NCBI GenBank assembly: GCA_018263335.1
Contig: JADFCY010000006.1
Location: 1-64,000, forward strand
Length of the DNA: 64,000 nt
Origin: Methanolinea sp.
GTDB lineage: Archaea > Halobacteriota > Methanomicrobia > Methanomicrobiales > Methanospirillaceae
Direction: 5' to 3'
A model generated the notes under the pieces. That model ran no database searches. It saw nothing but the letters and a program-made list of their open reading frames with translations, and had not been told where the DNA came from. Positions 17,062-26,224 of this stretch are shown here, in pieces (within the stretch, counting starts at the first letter, position 1; each line of letters opens with the position of its first letter). The position numbers and the translations under genes were made by a program.

Positions 17062-17100
17062 GACTTCCCATTTTTGGTATCGCCGCGAGAATTTGGCCCT

Positions 17101-20100
17101 TCACTGAGACCGCGGATACCTGAAGGACCCGCGCGGGATGCGGATCTCGAACCTGGCACCTTTCCCGGGCTCTCCGGTCTCCCGGATCGAGAATCCCGTC
17201 ATCGAGAGGACTTCTCGGACCAGGAAAAGCCCGTATCCCGTGTTCTGCCCCACCCCGGCAGAAAATATTGCCTCTTTCTGGTCCGCGGGTATCCCCACTC
17301 CGTCATCCTCGCATACGAGCACCAGCCCCTCGTCGTCCTCATGCAATGAGAAGGTGATGCGGGAGAGTTCCCCCCCGTACCGTATGGAATTCTCGATCAG
17401 GGCGAAGAATACCTTCTCGAGCATCGGGTCCGCGTAGATCTCGAGGCCGTTTGTGTCAAGATAGACCGTGACCTGATGGAGATCCTGGAGTCCGGCGGCT
17501 CTCCTGACTGCCGCGCTCACGTCCTGCCAGGAGGGGGATTTCATCCCCACGTTCTGGTACGTCTCGGTGAATCCGAGGAGATCCTGGAGTGCGTCCACTC
17601 CCCGCCTCTCCTTGTGGATGTAAGTGAGGAGGAGGGGGTCTTTGGTCTGCTCCTCCATCAGCTCGAGGTAACTCTTCAGGAGGAGGATCCTGTTCTGTGC
17701 ATCATGGCGGGTGATGCGGGAGAGGAGGGAGAGCTTCTTGTTCATGAGGGAGAGGACTTCCTGCGCCTTCTTCTGATCGGTGATATCGACGGAAAAGACC
17801 GCTGCGCGCGTGACTTTTCCGGCAGAGTCACGCACAGGATACACGCTGACGAGATACACCGAGTTCCCGCGGACCATCTCGAACCTTGCTTCCCTGCCCG
17901 AGGAGAAGACGTCCTCTACATGCGCGCGCATCGTCTCGTCCATCTCGACGTGTAAAATGGCAGAGGCAGCCATCCCCGGCGTGCCGGTATCAGGGACAGA
18001 ATAGCGGGTCCCGAACGCATCATTCGCAGAGATTATCCGGCCCTCTGCATCGATGAGGCATGCGGGTTCGGGGATTGCATTGATGAAGGTGCGCAGCAGG
18101 TACTCGCTCTCCATCAGCGCGTCTTTTGCGTGCTCGAGATCGGTGATGTCGAAGGCGATTCCCAGTACACCTACAATCTCCCCCTCTTTTCCCTTGAGCG
18201 GCTCCAGGTGGGCCCTGTAGATGCGGTCCCGGTAATGTGCGATATAACTCACCGATTCGCCCTTGATCGCCCGCGTGTGTGCGGAAACCGCCTCGATTGC
18301 CCCCGGCTGGTTTTGGTAAAAGTCACCGACCTTCATCCCCACCACCTGGTTTGTCGAGATACCCATGTCCGCGAGCCCTGCACCGTAGGAGGAAGTGAAG
18401 ACGAGATCGGTATCGGTCGTCCAGAGCGATCCCGGGACCTGTTCTGCGATCATCTGCAACCGCTCTTCCCTCTGTCTCAGCTCCTCCTCGGCCTTCTTCT
18501 TCTCGGTGATCTCCAGGGCAATTCCACGGGTCCCGACGATTCGTCCCTCCCCGTCTCTTACCACGCTCACGTTGTTGAGAACCGGGAAGACGCGCCCCTT
18601 GCCCTTTCTGGCAACGAACCTGCATTCGAAATTGATTGCCGGCTCCCCTGTCCTGAGGAGGTCCCAAAACACCGCCCTGCCTGCATCGAGATCGTCGGGA
18701 TGCAGGTTCTGGTCGAACGGATGCCCAATAATCTCCTCTTCTGTGACTTCGAATGCCTCAAGCCCGGCCTTGTTCATGAACCTGATGCGCCCCTCCAGGT
18801 CAGCAGTATAGATGATGTCGGGGAGGTCGTCGACGAGTTCCCGGTACTTCTTCTCCATTGCGCGGACTGCCGCCTCGATCCTCTTCTGGTCGGTGATGTC
18901 AGAGACGGTGAAGACGATAGGGGATGTTCTGTCTCCGGGATTGAGGGGCGAGGAGCTGATCAATACGTCAAAGAGGGTGCCGTCTTTTCGGACCCAGCGG
19001 CTCTCGACTGACCCGACCCCCGTCTCCCACATGGGGGGATATTTTTCACTTCCAACCCTCGCAAACTCCTCGTCGCTCGGATAAAGCATCCGTGCACTCT
19101 TGCCCTCCATCTCGTCCGGCGAGTATCCTGTCATCCTTGCGACCGAGGCATTGACCCAGGAAAAGACGCGGTCCTTCACTATACCGATGCCGACGGGAGC
19201 CGCGCGGAAGATGCCAGCGAGGAGTGCCTCGCGCTCGCGGAGATCCTCCCTCGATCTCCTCTGCTCATCAATGTCGGTGATGGTTCCCGTGCAGCCGGAA
19301 TACTTGCTGCCGTCCCACCGGGTCCGAAGCGATACCCGGGCCCACCGTTCTTCTCCATTGCTCGTTTTTATCTGCCATTCCACTGAGAATGGACCCGATC
19401 TGGGCTCCTTCTTCAACACTTCCAGTCCCTGCATCACCTGCGGAATATCAGTGGGTCGCAGGTAGTCGGTAAAATGGTGTCCAGTCACTTCCTCAGGCCG
19501 ATACCCGAGGATGCGGGTGACTGCAGGGCTTGCATAGGTGATGACATCGGATGAGTCAAGCGAGAAGACAATATCATTGATCGTCTCCACGAGCTCCCGG
19601 TATTTCTCCTCGCTTCGCATGAGTGCACCCTCTGCCTCCTTTCGCGACGTGACATCCATGGTCTGGAACAAAAACCCCACGATCGATCCCTGCGGTTCCC
19701 GGAGAGGTTCGAGGGAGCTTGATGCGTACCAGACCTCCCCATTCTTTCTCTGCGACCGGAACTCCAGGTTGCGCAGGCCTATTAAGTCCCTGTATGCCCG
19801 GGAAACCTCGTCGATTACCCTGTCCCTGTCGTCTGGGTGCACGAGTGAGAGCGCCTGCGATTCGAGCTCGTCGGTGGTATATCCCGTCAACTCCCTGATG
19901 TTCGGGCTCGCGTAGGTGATGCTCCCCTTCAGGTCTGTGATGATGAGCATGCTCGGCGCCGTCTCCACCATCGTCCGGAACTTCTCCTCGCTCCTGCGGA
20001 GCGCTGCCTTCTCCTGCTCCAGGAGCCTGCAGTAGTCGTTCATGGAGTCCTGGGTAGCCCGCAGCTCCTCGAGGGTTGCCGCCATCTGGGTGTTTGAGGC

Positions 20101-21387
20101 CTCGAGCTCCTGCTTGGCCATCTCGAGGGGGGAGATGTCCTGAATAAGGGCGACAAAGTAGTCAACCTCGCCATTCTCTCGCCTGACGGGAATTGCAGAA
20201 ACTTCCACGTTGATATACCGGCCGTCCTTCCTGACGTACCGTTTCTTGACGGTATGCGAAGCCTTTTCCCCCGCCATCACCTGCCGGTAATCTTCAAGCT
20301 CTTTCTCGAGATCTTCCGGCGGAGTGATGTCTGCCCATTTTACGCCCTTCAGCTCCTCCAGGCTGTAGCCAAGCATCTCGCAGAGCTTCTGGTTTGCATT
20401 CATCCAGCGCATGTCGGGTGAAGTGATGGCGATTCCCACCAGGGGGAGTTCGAAGTAAGAGCGAAACCTCTTCTCGCTGTCCACAAGCTCGGTCTCAATC
20501 CGTTTTCGCTTGAGGATCTGCCACAGTCCCCCCATCAGGTGAGTGACCTGCCTGATGTCGTCATCGCCATATTCCAGGGGCTTGTTCCCAAGCCCCGCCA
20601 CCATCACGATCCGGGTCCCGTCCATCACCGGGACTCCGAGGTGCCGGGAGACCTTCACATGACCTTCCGGAAACCCCCTCTTCGCAGGTTCAGGCGATGT
20701 GTAGTCATTGGTGATCACCGGGCGACGCTGGCGGACAGGCTCCCCCCAGAGGCCAGTCTTCTCGACGGGGTATATTAACTGCTTCTCTGCGACGCGGCAC
20801 TCGGAGAGTGCGGACTTCGACCAGGCATACATGGAGAGCACCGTCTCCTGTTCATTGAGGAACGCGAGGTAGCCCATCGTGCTCCCCGTGAGATCGATTG
20901 CAGACTCCAGCGCGTAGGTGCAGAGCTCCATTTGATCGGACGAAGACATCTGGTGGAGCGTGATCATCGCCTGGAGCCTCCGCTGGTTCAGCCGCACCTC
21001 CTCTTCTGCCTTCTTCCGGCGCACCGCCTGCATGATCATGTTGCGGAGCTCCGCAAACTGGGACTTCGGGTCGCCCCCTTTCTGGAGATAGAATGAAGCG
21101 CCGATATTCAGCGCCTCGATGGCGACATGCTCTCTTCCCCTCCCGGTAAAGATGATGAAGGGAATATCGAGACCTCTCCCCTTCACCGACTTTAAAAACT
21201 CGATACCGTTCATCCCCGGCATCTCGTAATCTGACACGATGATGTCGAATTGCGCACTCTCCAGCAGACGGAGGGCAGATCCTGCCGATTCTGAGAGGGT
21301 CACCGACATCTTTCCCTCTCTTTCGAGGAATATCTGGGTGATATCCAGGAGGGCAGGTTCGTCATCGACGAGGAGCACGGAGATCAT
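17101..21387 (-). CDS. Receiver/GAF/multi-PAS histidine kinase
   Basis: The 1428-residue protein is cytoplasmic. It has a receiver domain (1-125, phospho-acceptor Asp53 in VSDYEMPGMNG), a GAF-like domain (about 150-295, containing the MGYLAFLNEQETVLSM segment) and about seven consecutive PAS/PAC units (about 305-1210). A dimerisation helix has an archaeal-type H-box LSRITRHDAQNRILLL (about 1233), followed by an ATPase domain (N-box ENSIRYGG, G1 EDDGVGIPADQ, G2 GYGLFLVRE). Having the receiver first suggests it is itself a phosphorelay target. No output regulator lies next to it. Many such PAS-rich kinases occur in Methanomicrobiales; signals are unknown. Confidence 0.93.
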   Translation of the reverse strand: MISVLLVDDEPALLDITQIFLEREGKMSVTLSESAGSALRLLESAQFDIIVSDYEMPGMNGIEFLKSVKGRGLDIPFIIFTGRGREHVAIEALNIGASFYLQKGGDPKSQFAELRNMIMQAVRRKKAEEEVRLNQRRLQAMITLHQMSSSDQMELCTYALESAIDLTGSTMGYLAFLNEQETVLSMYAWSKSALSECRVAEKQLIYPVEKTGLWGEPVRQRRPVITNDYTSPEPAKRGFPEGHVKVSRHLGVPVMDGTRIVMVAGLGNKPLEYGDDDIRQVTHLMGGLWQILKRKRIETELVDSEKRFRSYFELPLVGIAITSPDMRWMNANQKLCEMLGYSLEELKGVKWADITPPEDLEKELEDYRQVMAGEKASHTVKKRYVRKDGRYINVEVSAIPVRRENGEVDYFVALIQDISPLEMAKQELEASNTQMAATLEELRATQDSMNDYCRLLEQEKAALRRSEEKFRTMVETAPSMLIITDLKGSITYASPNIRELTGYTTDELESQALSLVHPDDRDRVIDEVSRAYRDLIGLRNLEFRSQRKNGEVWYASSSLEPLREPQGSIVGFLFQTMDVTSRKEAEGALMRSEEKYRELVETINDIVFSLDSSDVITYASPAVTRILGYRPEEVTGHHFTDYLRPTDIPQVMQGLEVLKKEPRSGPFSVEWQIKTSNGEERWARVSLRTRWDGSKYSGCTGTITDIDEQRRSREDLREREALLAGIFRAAPVGIGIVKDRVFSWVNASVARMTGYSPDEMEGKSARMLYPSDEEFARVGSEKYPPMWETGVGSVESRWVRKDGTLFDVLISSSPLNPGDRTSPIVFTVSDITDQKRIEAAVRAMEKKYRELVDDLPDIIYTADLEGRIRFMNKAGLEAFEVTEEEIIGHPFDQNLHPDDLDAGRAVFWDLLRTGEPAINFECRFVARKGKGRVFPVLNNVSVVRDGEGRIVGTRGIALEITEKKKAEEELRQREERLQMIAEQVPGSLWTTDTDLVFTSSYGAGLADMGISTNQVVGMKVGDFYQNQPGAIEAVSAHTRAIKGESVSYIAHYRDRIYRAHLEPLKGKEGEIVGVLGIAFDITDLEHAKDALMESEYLLRTFINAIPEPACLIDAEGRIISANDAFGTRYSVPDTGTPGMAASAILHVEMDETMRAHVEDVFSSGREARFEMVRGNSVYLVSVYPVRDSAGKVTRAAVFSVDITDQKKAQEVLSLMNKKLSLLSRITRHDAQNRILLLKSYLELMEEQTKDPLLLTYIHKERRGVDALQDLLGFTETYQNVGMKSPSWQDVSAAVRRAAGLQDLHQVTVYLDTNGLEIYADPMLEKVFFALIENSIRYGGELSRITFSLHEDDEGLVLVCEDDGVGIPADQKEAIFSAGVGQNTGYGLFLVREVLSMTGFSIRETGEPGKGARFEIRIPRGSFRYPRSQ

Positions 21388-21487
21388 AGCATACCACGGT
21401 GAAATCGCGTGAGTTCCACTAAAAAAGATGCATTTCCAGTTGTAAAAAGGATATGGGAGACGATGCGGGGGAGCCTGTCCTGCGTGT

Positions 21488-22252
21488 TCATGCGCGGACC
21501 ATCAGGGTCCCTTTCCCCCTGTTTGCCACATCTCCCCTGAAGAGGTTCATCCGGTACCGCTTCCCCGCATACTCCACTTCCTGGGACCCGTTGGCTCGGA
21601 AGGTTGGCAGAAACTGGCTTGCCTTGCCAAACACCATGCAGGTTCCGCCGGTCATGTTCCCGCAGGGGCGTGCGCAGTCCCCACCGATGACGAGCGTCCC
21701 GCCCCTCATCTCGACTCCGGCCAGGTCTCCGCAGTTCCCGTGGATGACCACTTCGCCCCCAGAGAGGTATTCGGCAGCAAAATCCCCTGCATTTCCCTTC
21801 ACTTCCACCATGCCGCCTCTCATCCCCCGCTTCTCCCCCCGGTACCCTGCCGCACAATAATGGCCCGCGTTCCCCTCGCAGAGGATCCGCCCGCCCCTCA
21901 TCTCGCGTCCAAGCCACGAGTCCGCGTTCCCCCGGATGATGATCTCTCCGGCGCTCATGAAATTGCCGCAGTGCATCCCGATATCTCCCTCGATGATGAT
22001 GCGGCCCGCGTTCATGTACTCGCCAACCCTCTTGATCACCCCGGTATCTCCCGTCAGGACCACCTCGACCTGGTCAGGGGAGACGGCAGGACCCTCGATG
22101 GTGACAAAGAAGAGGTCGTCAAGCGATCTCTCCTTGTTCCCGAGAAAGACCGTGATGTCGTCTTTTCGCAGGAAGTTCTGCGGGATGATCTCTTCTGCTT
22201 CTATGGGGACCCTCGGTTTCTCACGTGGCCTGGTCTTCAGAATCACCCTCAT
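21488..22252 (-). CDS. fwdC: Formylmethanofuran dehydrogenase subunit C
   Basis: The 254-residue subunit has the GltB-C-like right-handed beta-helix: repeated G-x-x-G-x-x-x-G turns such as AGRIIIEGDIGMHCG, AGEIIIRGNADSWLG and GGEVVIHGNCGDLAG. It scaffolds the FwdA-FwdB core. It is the last gene of the eha-fwd cluster; its ATG overlaps the fwdA stop by 4 nt. Length and sequence are normal for the family. Confidence 0.95.
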   Translation of the reverse strand: MRVILKTRPREKPRVPIEAEEIIPQNFLRKDDITVFLGNKERSLDDLFFVTIEGPAVSPDQVEVVLTGDTGVIKRVGEYMNAGRIIIEGDIGMHCGNFMSAGEIIIRGNADSWLGREMRGGRILCEGNAGHYCAAGYRGEKRGMRGGMVEVKGNAGDFAAEYLSGGEVVIHGNCGDLAGVEMRGGTLVIGGDCARPCGNMTGGTCMVFGKASQFLPTFRANGSQEVEYAGKRYRMNLFRGDVANRGKGTLMVRA

Positions 22253-23949
22253 AACTGTGCCTCGGTCTCGATACGCACGCCGCGCGGCAGGTAGACGTCC
22301 TGCACCGGGTAATTGGTCATCCTGACTGTGTAGTACTGCTCGAACTTCTTTCTGAATTCGGGGTCAAGACCCATGTCATACGCGTCCGGCACATGGGCCT
22401 TCGTCCATATGGTGCTGTTTGCGCCCTCGACCACCACCTCGCCGTCGCGTGCAACGACCCTCCCCCGCTTAATCGTGTAGCGTGTGCGGGAGAACCCTGC
22501 CATCACCTGCTGGTAATCGACGGATGGATCGACATTGTCAGGCCTGAGAGGGAATATCGCGACGTCCGCCTCGGCACCCGGTGCAAGGTATCCTTTCCCG
22601 ATTCGGGTGATCCCAAGCGCCTTCGCCTGGGCGGCACGGGTCATCACCGCGATCTCGTACCAGTCGAGCTCCCGCTCTATCGCAAAGAGCGGGACGAAGT
22701 GCTCAGTCCTTGGGTCGATCATCCTCCTCTCGTTCTCCCGGAACCGCCGGCTCATGAGGAGGGCGATGATCTCGGGGTATTTCACAAACGGGGCACCGTT
22801 CGGGCTGTCGGTAGAGAGGAGGCACTGCCACGGGTTCCTGGTGAGAAGCGCGAGTTCAAGGCCGATCGACCACATGACGCAGTTGACCAGGCTCTTTCTC
22901 CCGTAATAGACCGGGATGATCCCGGACCCTGTCTCGAGCTCCACGTCATGGTTGCTCCACTTGTTGTGGTGGAGCATGTAAAGCTTGAACTCCATGGGCC
23001 CGTCGGCCGTCATCGTGGTGGTCCTGCCAAACATGATCTGGCCCATGTCCATGACCACCTGAGGCCTGTTGTTGACGGCACGGGTGATATCCTCGGACTT
23101 CGAGCAGATGTCCCGCCAGGTAGACCCCCCGTAGGAATGGAACTGGACGTGCGTGAGGTACAGGCTCTGACGCTCGGAGTTCAGGTCCGGGGCAAGGTCA
23201 ATCGTGTCAAGAGTGGTCTGGTAATTTCCTGGAACACCCAGGTTGTTGCAATGGAGATGGACAGAGTGAGGGAGGTTCAGGATCTCGTTTGCCCTGATCA
23301 TCGTGCTGATGATCTCGGCCGGCGTCACGCCGAATTTGGGAACGGGATCGTGGACGCTCTGCACGTCCTCCCCCCAGCCCCATGCCTCGGTGCCGCCGGG
23401 GTTCGTCAGCTTGATGGCAAAACCCTTCGCCGCTGCAAGTACCCAGGCCACCACCGCCGCGGCCCTCCTGGTGTCTTTCTCCCGCACCGCCTCCATGATC
23501 GACCAGTTCCCGTCAAAGAGGGTATTGGCGAGCATGTCCTGGTGGGGTGTCGCGGTGAACTCCTCGTGGGTGTGTCGGGCCTCGAGGGGCGCCATCGCGC
23601 CCTCGAGGATGGTCGTGTATCCCATGGTGCTGTACCTGTACGAGTTCCCGAACGTGGTGGGCACGCTGTAGCCTGAGGTGACGTGCATGACCCCTTTCCT
23701 CGCCGTCCTTCCGGCCCGCATGTCCTCGGGGCTCATGTACCGCCCAAAGTTCACTTTCGTGCCGCACACGTGCGAATGTGAGTCGATCCCGCCGGGAAGG
23801 GTCAGGCAGCCGGCCGCGTCGATGACCTCCGCGCCGGAGGGCGCCTCCTCGACGATCTTCCCGTTGTTGATGGCAATATCCATCACCTCGCCCTTTATCC
23901 CCGAGAGTGGGTCGATCACAAAGGCATTTTTTATAAGGATTCCTGCCAT
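22249..23949 (-). CDS. fwdA: Formylmethanofuran dehydrogenase subunit A
   Basis: The 566-residue amidohydrolase-type subunit condenses formate, made by FwdB, with methanofuran at a binuclear metal centre. It has the metal motif GGIDSHSHVCGT near residue 55, HLHCNN, and STDSPNG with the catalytic aspartate. The start at 23949 overlaps the fwdB stop (TAATG) and yields the family N-terminus MAGILIKNAFVIDP; an upstream in-frame extension of 94 codons is antisense-like and rejected. Confidence 0.96.
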   Translation of the reverse strand: MAGILIKNAFVIDPLSGIKGEVMDIAINNGKIVEEAPSGAEVIDAAGCLTLPGGIDSHSHVCGTKVNFGRYMSPEDMRAGRTARKGVMHVTSGYSVPTTFGNSYRYSTMGYTTILEGAMAPLEARHTHEEFTATPHQDMLANTLFDGNWSIMEAVREKDTRRAAAVVAWVLAAAKGFAIKLTNPGGTEAWGWGEDVQSVHDPVPKFGVTPAEIISTMIRANEILNLPHSVHLHCNNLGVPGNYQTTLDTIDLAPDLNSERQSLYLTHVQFHSYGGSTWRDICSKSEDITRAVNNRPQVVMDMGQIMFGRTTTMTADGPMEFKLYMLHHNKWSNHDVELETGSGIIPVYYGRKSLVNCVMWSIGLELALLTRNPWQCLLSTDSPNGAPFVKYPEIIALLMSRRFRENERRMIDPRTEHFVPLFAIERELDWYEIAVMTRAAQAKALGITRIGKGYLAPGAEADVAIFPLRPDNVDPSVDYQQVMAGFSRTRYTIKRGRVVARDGEVVVEGANSTIWTKAHVPDAYDMGLDPEFRKKFEQYYTVRMTNYPVQDVYLPRGVRIETEAQL

Positions 23950-25235
23950 TATCCCCTCGCCTCCCTCACGATGCGATATATCTTCTCCAGGACTTCGAGG
24001 TCGTCCGGATAGTTCCCGAAAAAGAGCCGCCGGGTCCGGATAGGTACCCCATCCATACGATAGGCAGTCCCTTCGGCGTCTATTCCCGTCACTGCCACCG
24101 GGATCTGGATCCGCGAGAGGTGGGTGGTGGCATTGACGTGCGGATCGATCTGCACGGTGGGGATGTGGGCCAGGTGCTCGGCGCATGCCCGCGGGAAATG
24201 TGCCCCGGGATCGCTTGCCACGACGAGGCACGCATCACATTCGCCCCTCCTCAGGACATCAACGCTCGTGGTCTCTCCTGGGTTATAGAAGGCGATGCCC
24301 CTCGCAAAGTCGACAGCATAGGGGTAGCCGGTAATCCACGTGAAGACTTCGTTTGAGCCATACACGTTCCAGTGACCCCGCATCGGCGAGATGGTGAACT
24401 TGGTATGCCGGTTGAGCTCCTCAGTCAGCTCGATCGCGTTCCTGATATTCTTGTACTTTCCCTGCGCCATCGTCAGGCCGACACCAAAGAATATCGCGCC
24501 GAATTTTGCCGACATGCAGAGATCCGCGACGCGGAAGAGCTGTTCGCGCGATACTCCTTCCACGCTCAGGGGGATGAGGTCGCGCTTCCCCCTGACAATC
24601 GCCCTGAGCGCAGAGAGGACGGCGTAGTCACCACCGGGGTTGACCTTCACGAACTCGTCTGCCACCTGGGAGGAATCAGTCTCCCTTACATCGACCACGA
24701 TCACTTTCCGTTCCCGAAAAGCGCTCTTTACAAAGAACCCGTCGCAGAAGGTGGTGTACCGGCTCATATGCCGGGGATGTGCCTCGATGGGGTTTGCCGC
24801 CCAGTATACCACCACGTCCGCCCTGTTCTTCACCTGCCCGAGCGTGCAGCCGGGATGGCCGACCTCCTGGATCGCCATGATCGAGGGACCGTGGCAGACA
24901 GTCGAGGTATTGTCGATGACCGCACCGAGGAGTTCGGCGAGGTGGACGCCCACGCTCTGCGCTTCGCCAAATGTCCCGCTCCACCCATAGAGGAGCGGGC
25001 GATCGGCATCGAGCAGGATTGCGGCGGTCTCCTCGATGGCCTCGTTGTACGAGACTTCCTCCCACCCTTCCCCGGCCCGCCGGATCGGTGCGTTCAGCCG
25101 GTGGTCGCCCATGAACTTCTCGTTGGCAAGTGTGCAGCCGTTCTCCACGTTCACGACCTTTGTGCCTTCAACCTCCACGACAAGGTCGTCGCAGAGGCAG
25201 CCGCAGAAGGGGCAGACCACGTCTTCAATCTTCAT
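23949..25235 (-). CDS. fwdB: Formylmethanofuran dehydrogenase subunit B (catalytic, W/Mo)
   Basis: The 428-residue subunit carries the bis-molybdopterin site that reduces CO2 to formate. CPFCGCLCDD and a later ENGC hold the [4Fe-4S] cluster (Cys8, Cys11, Cys15, Cys34). The STVCHGPS segment places Cys114 as the metal-ligand residue; there is no in-frame TGA, so this is the cysteine, not the selenocysteine, form. Whether the metal is tungsten or molybdenum cannot be told from sequence. It overlaps fwdD by 11 nt and fwdA by 1 nt. Confidence 0.96.
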   Translation of the reverse strand: MKIEDVVCPFCGCLCDDLVVEVEGTKVVNVENGCTLANEKFMGDHRLNAPIRRAGEGWEEVSYNEAIEETAAILLDADRPLLYGWSGTFGEAQSVGVHLAELLGAVIDNTSTVCHGPSIMAIQEVGHPGCTLGQVKNRADVVVYWAANPIEAHPRHMSRYTTFCDGFFVKSAFRERKVIVVDVRETDSSQVADEFVKVNPGGDYAVLSALRAIVRGKRDLIPLSVEGVSREQLFRVADLCMSAKFGAIFFGVGLTMAQGKYKNIRNAIELTEELNRHTKFTISPMRGHWNVYGSNEVFTWITGYPYAVDFARGIAFYNPGETTSVDVLRRGECDACLVVASDPGAHFPRACAEHLAHIPTVQIDPHVNATTHLSRIQIPVAVTGIDAEGTAYRMDGVPIRTRRLFFGNYPDDLEVLEKIYRIVREARG

Positions 25236-25614
25236 AGGGAACCCCTCCGCACTCCCGCATCAGCATTGCCACGGACGGCACGGGGTCATCTGTGGGTTCG
25301 ATACTCACCGGGGTGGACTTGAAGTCGGGCATCCCAGTGCCGTGAGTCTCGGGGCCGACCAGGTGGTTCGCATAAGGCCCAAGGCACACAAAGACCTTCC
25401 CCCTGACGAGACCCGGGTCTTGCCTGACCCACATCACCACCTCGCCGGCGCCGCTCTTCACCCTGACACGGTCTCCCTGCTCCACCATCAGTTCAAACAT
25501 GTCGACCGGGTTCATGGAGACCGCAGACGCCTCCTCGCGGTACTTCGTGGAGTTCTTCCGCTCGACGGTGGACCCCTGCGCGATCGTCCGCCCGGTGTTG
25601 AGGAGGAAGTTCAT
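25225..25614 (-). CDS. fwdD: Formylmethanofuran dehydrogenase subunit D
   Basis: The 129-residue protein is the molybdopterin-dinucleotide-binding beta-barrel partner of FwdB (MNFLLNTGRTIAQG, KYREEASAVSMNPVDMFEL, GDRVRVKSGAGEVVMWV, GPYANHLVG). It complements the pterin site formed by FwdB. GGAGGATAT directly precedes the ATG at 25614, which overlaps the end of the polyferredoxin gene by 4 nt. A longer in-frame opening to 25854 is a shadow of that gene. Confidence 0.94.
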   Translation of the reverse strand: MNFLLNTGRTIAQGSTVERKNSTKYREEASAVSMNPVDMFELMVEQGDRVRVKSGAGEVVMWVRQDPGLVRGKVFVCLGPYANHLVGPETHGTGMPDFKSTPVSIEPTDDPVPSVAMLMRECGGVPYED

Positions 25615-26222
25615 ATATCCTCCTCCGGTGCATGGACCGCCTCGAGGAGACGGGCGACGCGGATCGCCTCGTTGGGGCAGTGGTGCTCGCATGTCTTGCA
25701 TCCCGTGCATTTCTCCACGTGGAGCACCTTGCACTTCCCCTCGCTTACCTTGAGCAGGAGATCGTCGGTGGATGCACGCCCGCCGTGCGACATCTGGGCA
25801 TCGATCAGCTTGTTCACCGGGCATGCAACCGCACAGTTCCCGCACCCCATGCACTTCGTCTGGTCCACGTCGATCCGGAACGAGAACGAGAGCCGGGTGT
25901 TGTCATAGAACATCGACTCGAGGATCCGCCCACTCGAGAGCACCCCGTTCGGGCACGCCTCTACGCAGAGGCCGCACCGGATGCAGTGGCCGATATGTAT
26001 GCGGGGCTTCCATCCTTCGGGCGTACTGATGACGTCGATTGCGCCGGGTGCCGGGCAGGCCATCATGCAGAAGAGGTGATGTGTGCAGGTCTTCCCCGTA
26101 AGCTCGGGGTAGTTGCGGAAATAGGGAGGTATCTCGAGTGGGGCGGTCTTTGCGGCCAAGAACTTCCGCGCCCATTCTCCCCGCAAGAACTCCTTTGCGT
26201 AGTATACGAGTGAGAGGGGCAT
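25611..26222 (-). CDS. Polyferredoxin of the eha-fwd cluster (EhaP-like)
   Basis: The 203-residue protein has three canonical [4Fe-4S] motifs: CIRCGLCVEACP, CMGCGNCAVACP and CTGCKTCEHHCP. A first motif, CTHHLFCMMACP, has histidine where the second cysteine should be. Its position between the hydrogenase large subunit and fwdD suggests it carries electrons from Eha to formylmethanofuran dehydrogenase. Eha complexes normally include ferredoxin-like EhaP and polyferredoxins; orthology to one subunit is not certain. Start 26222 lies just after the ehaO stop. Confidence 0.85.
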   Translation of the reverse strand: MPLSLVYYAKEFLRGEWARKFLAAKTAPLEIPPYFRNYPELTGKTCTHHLFCMMACPAPGAIDVISTPEGWKPRIHIGHCIRCGLCVEACPNGVLSSGRILESMFYDNTRLSFSFRIDVDQTKCMGCGNCAVACPVNKLIDAQMSHGGRASTDDLLLKVSEGKCKVLHVEKCTGCKTCEHHCPNEAIRVARLLEAVHAPEEDI

Positions 26223-26224
26223 AA

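Noticed and set aside
22393-23676. Long plus-strand open frame (427 codons)
   Set aside because: Antisense to fwdA; high GC third positions keep the opposite strand open. No recognisable motif.
24882-24905. Selenocysteine at the active site of FwdB
   Set aside because: The residue is encoded by an ordinary cysteine codon within STVCHGPS and there is no in-frame TGA.
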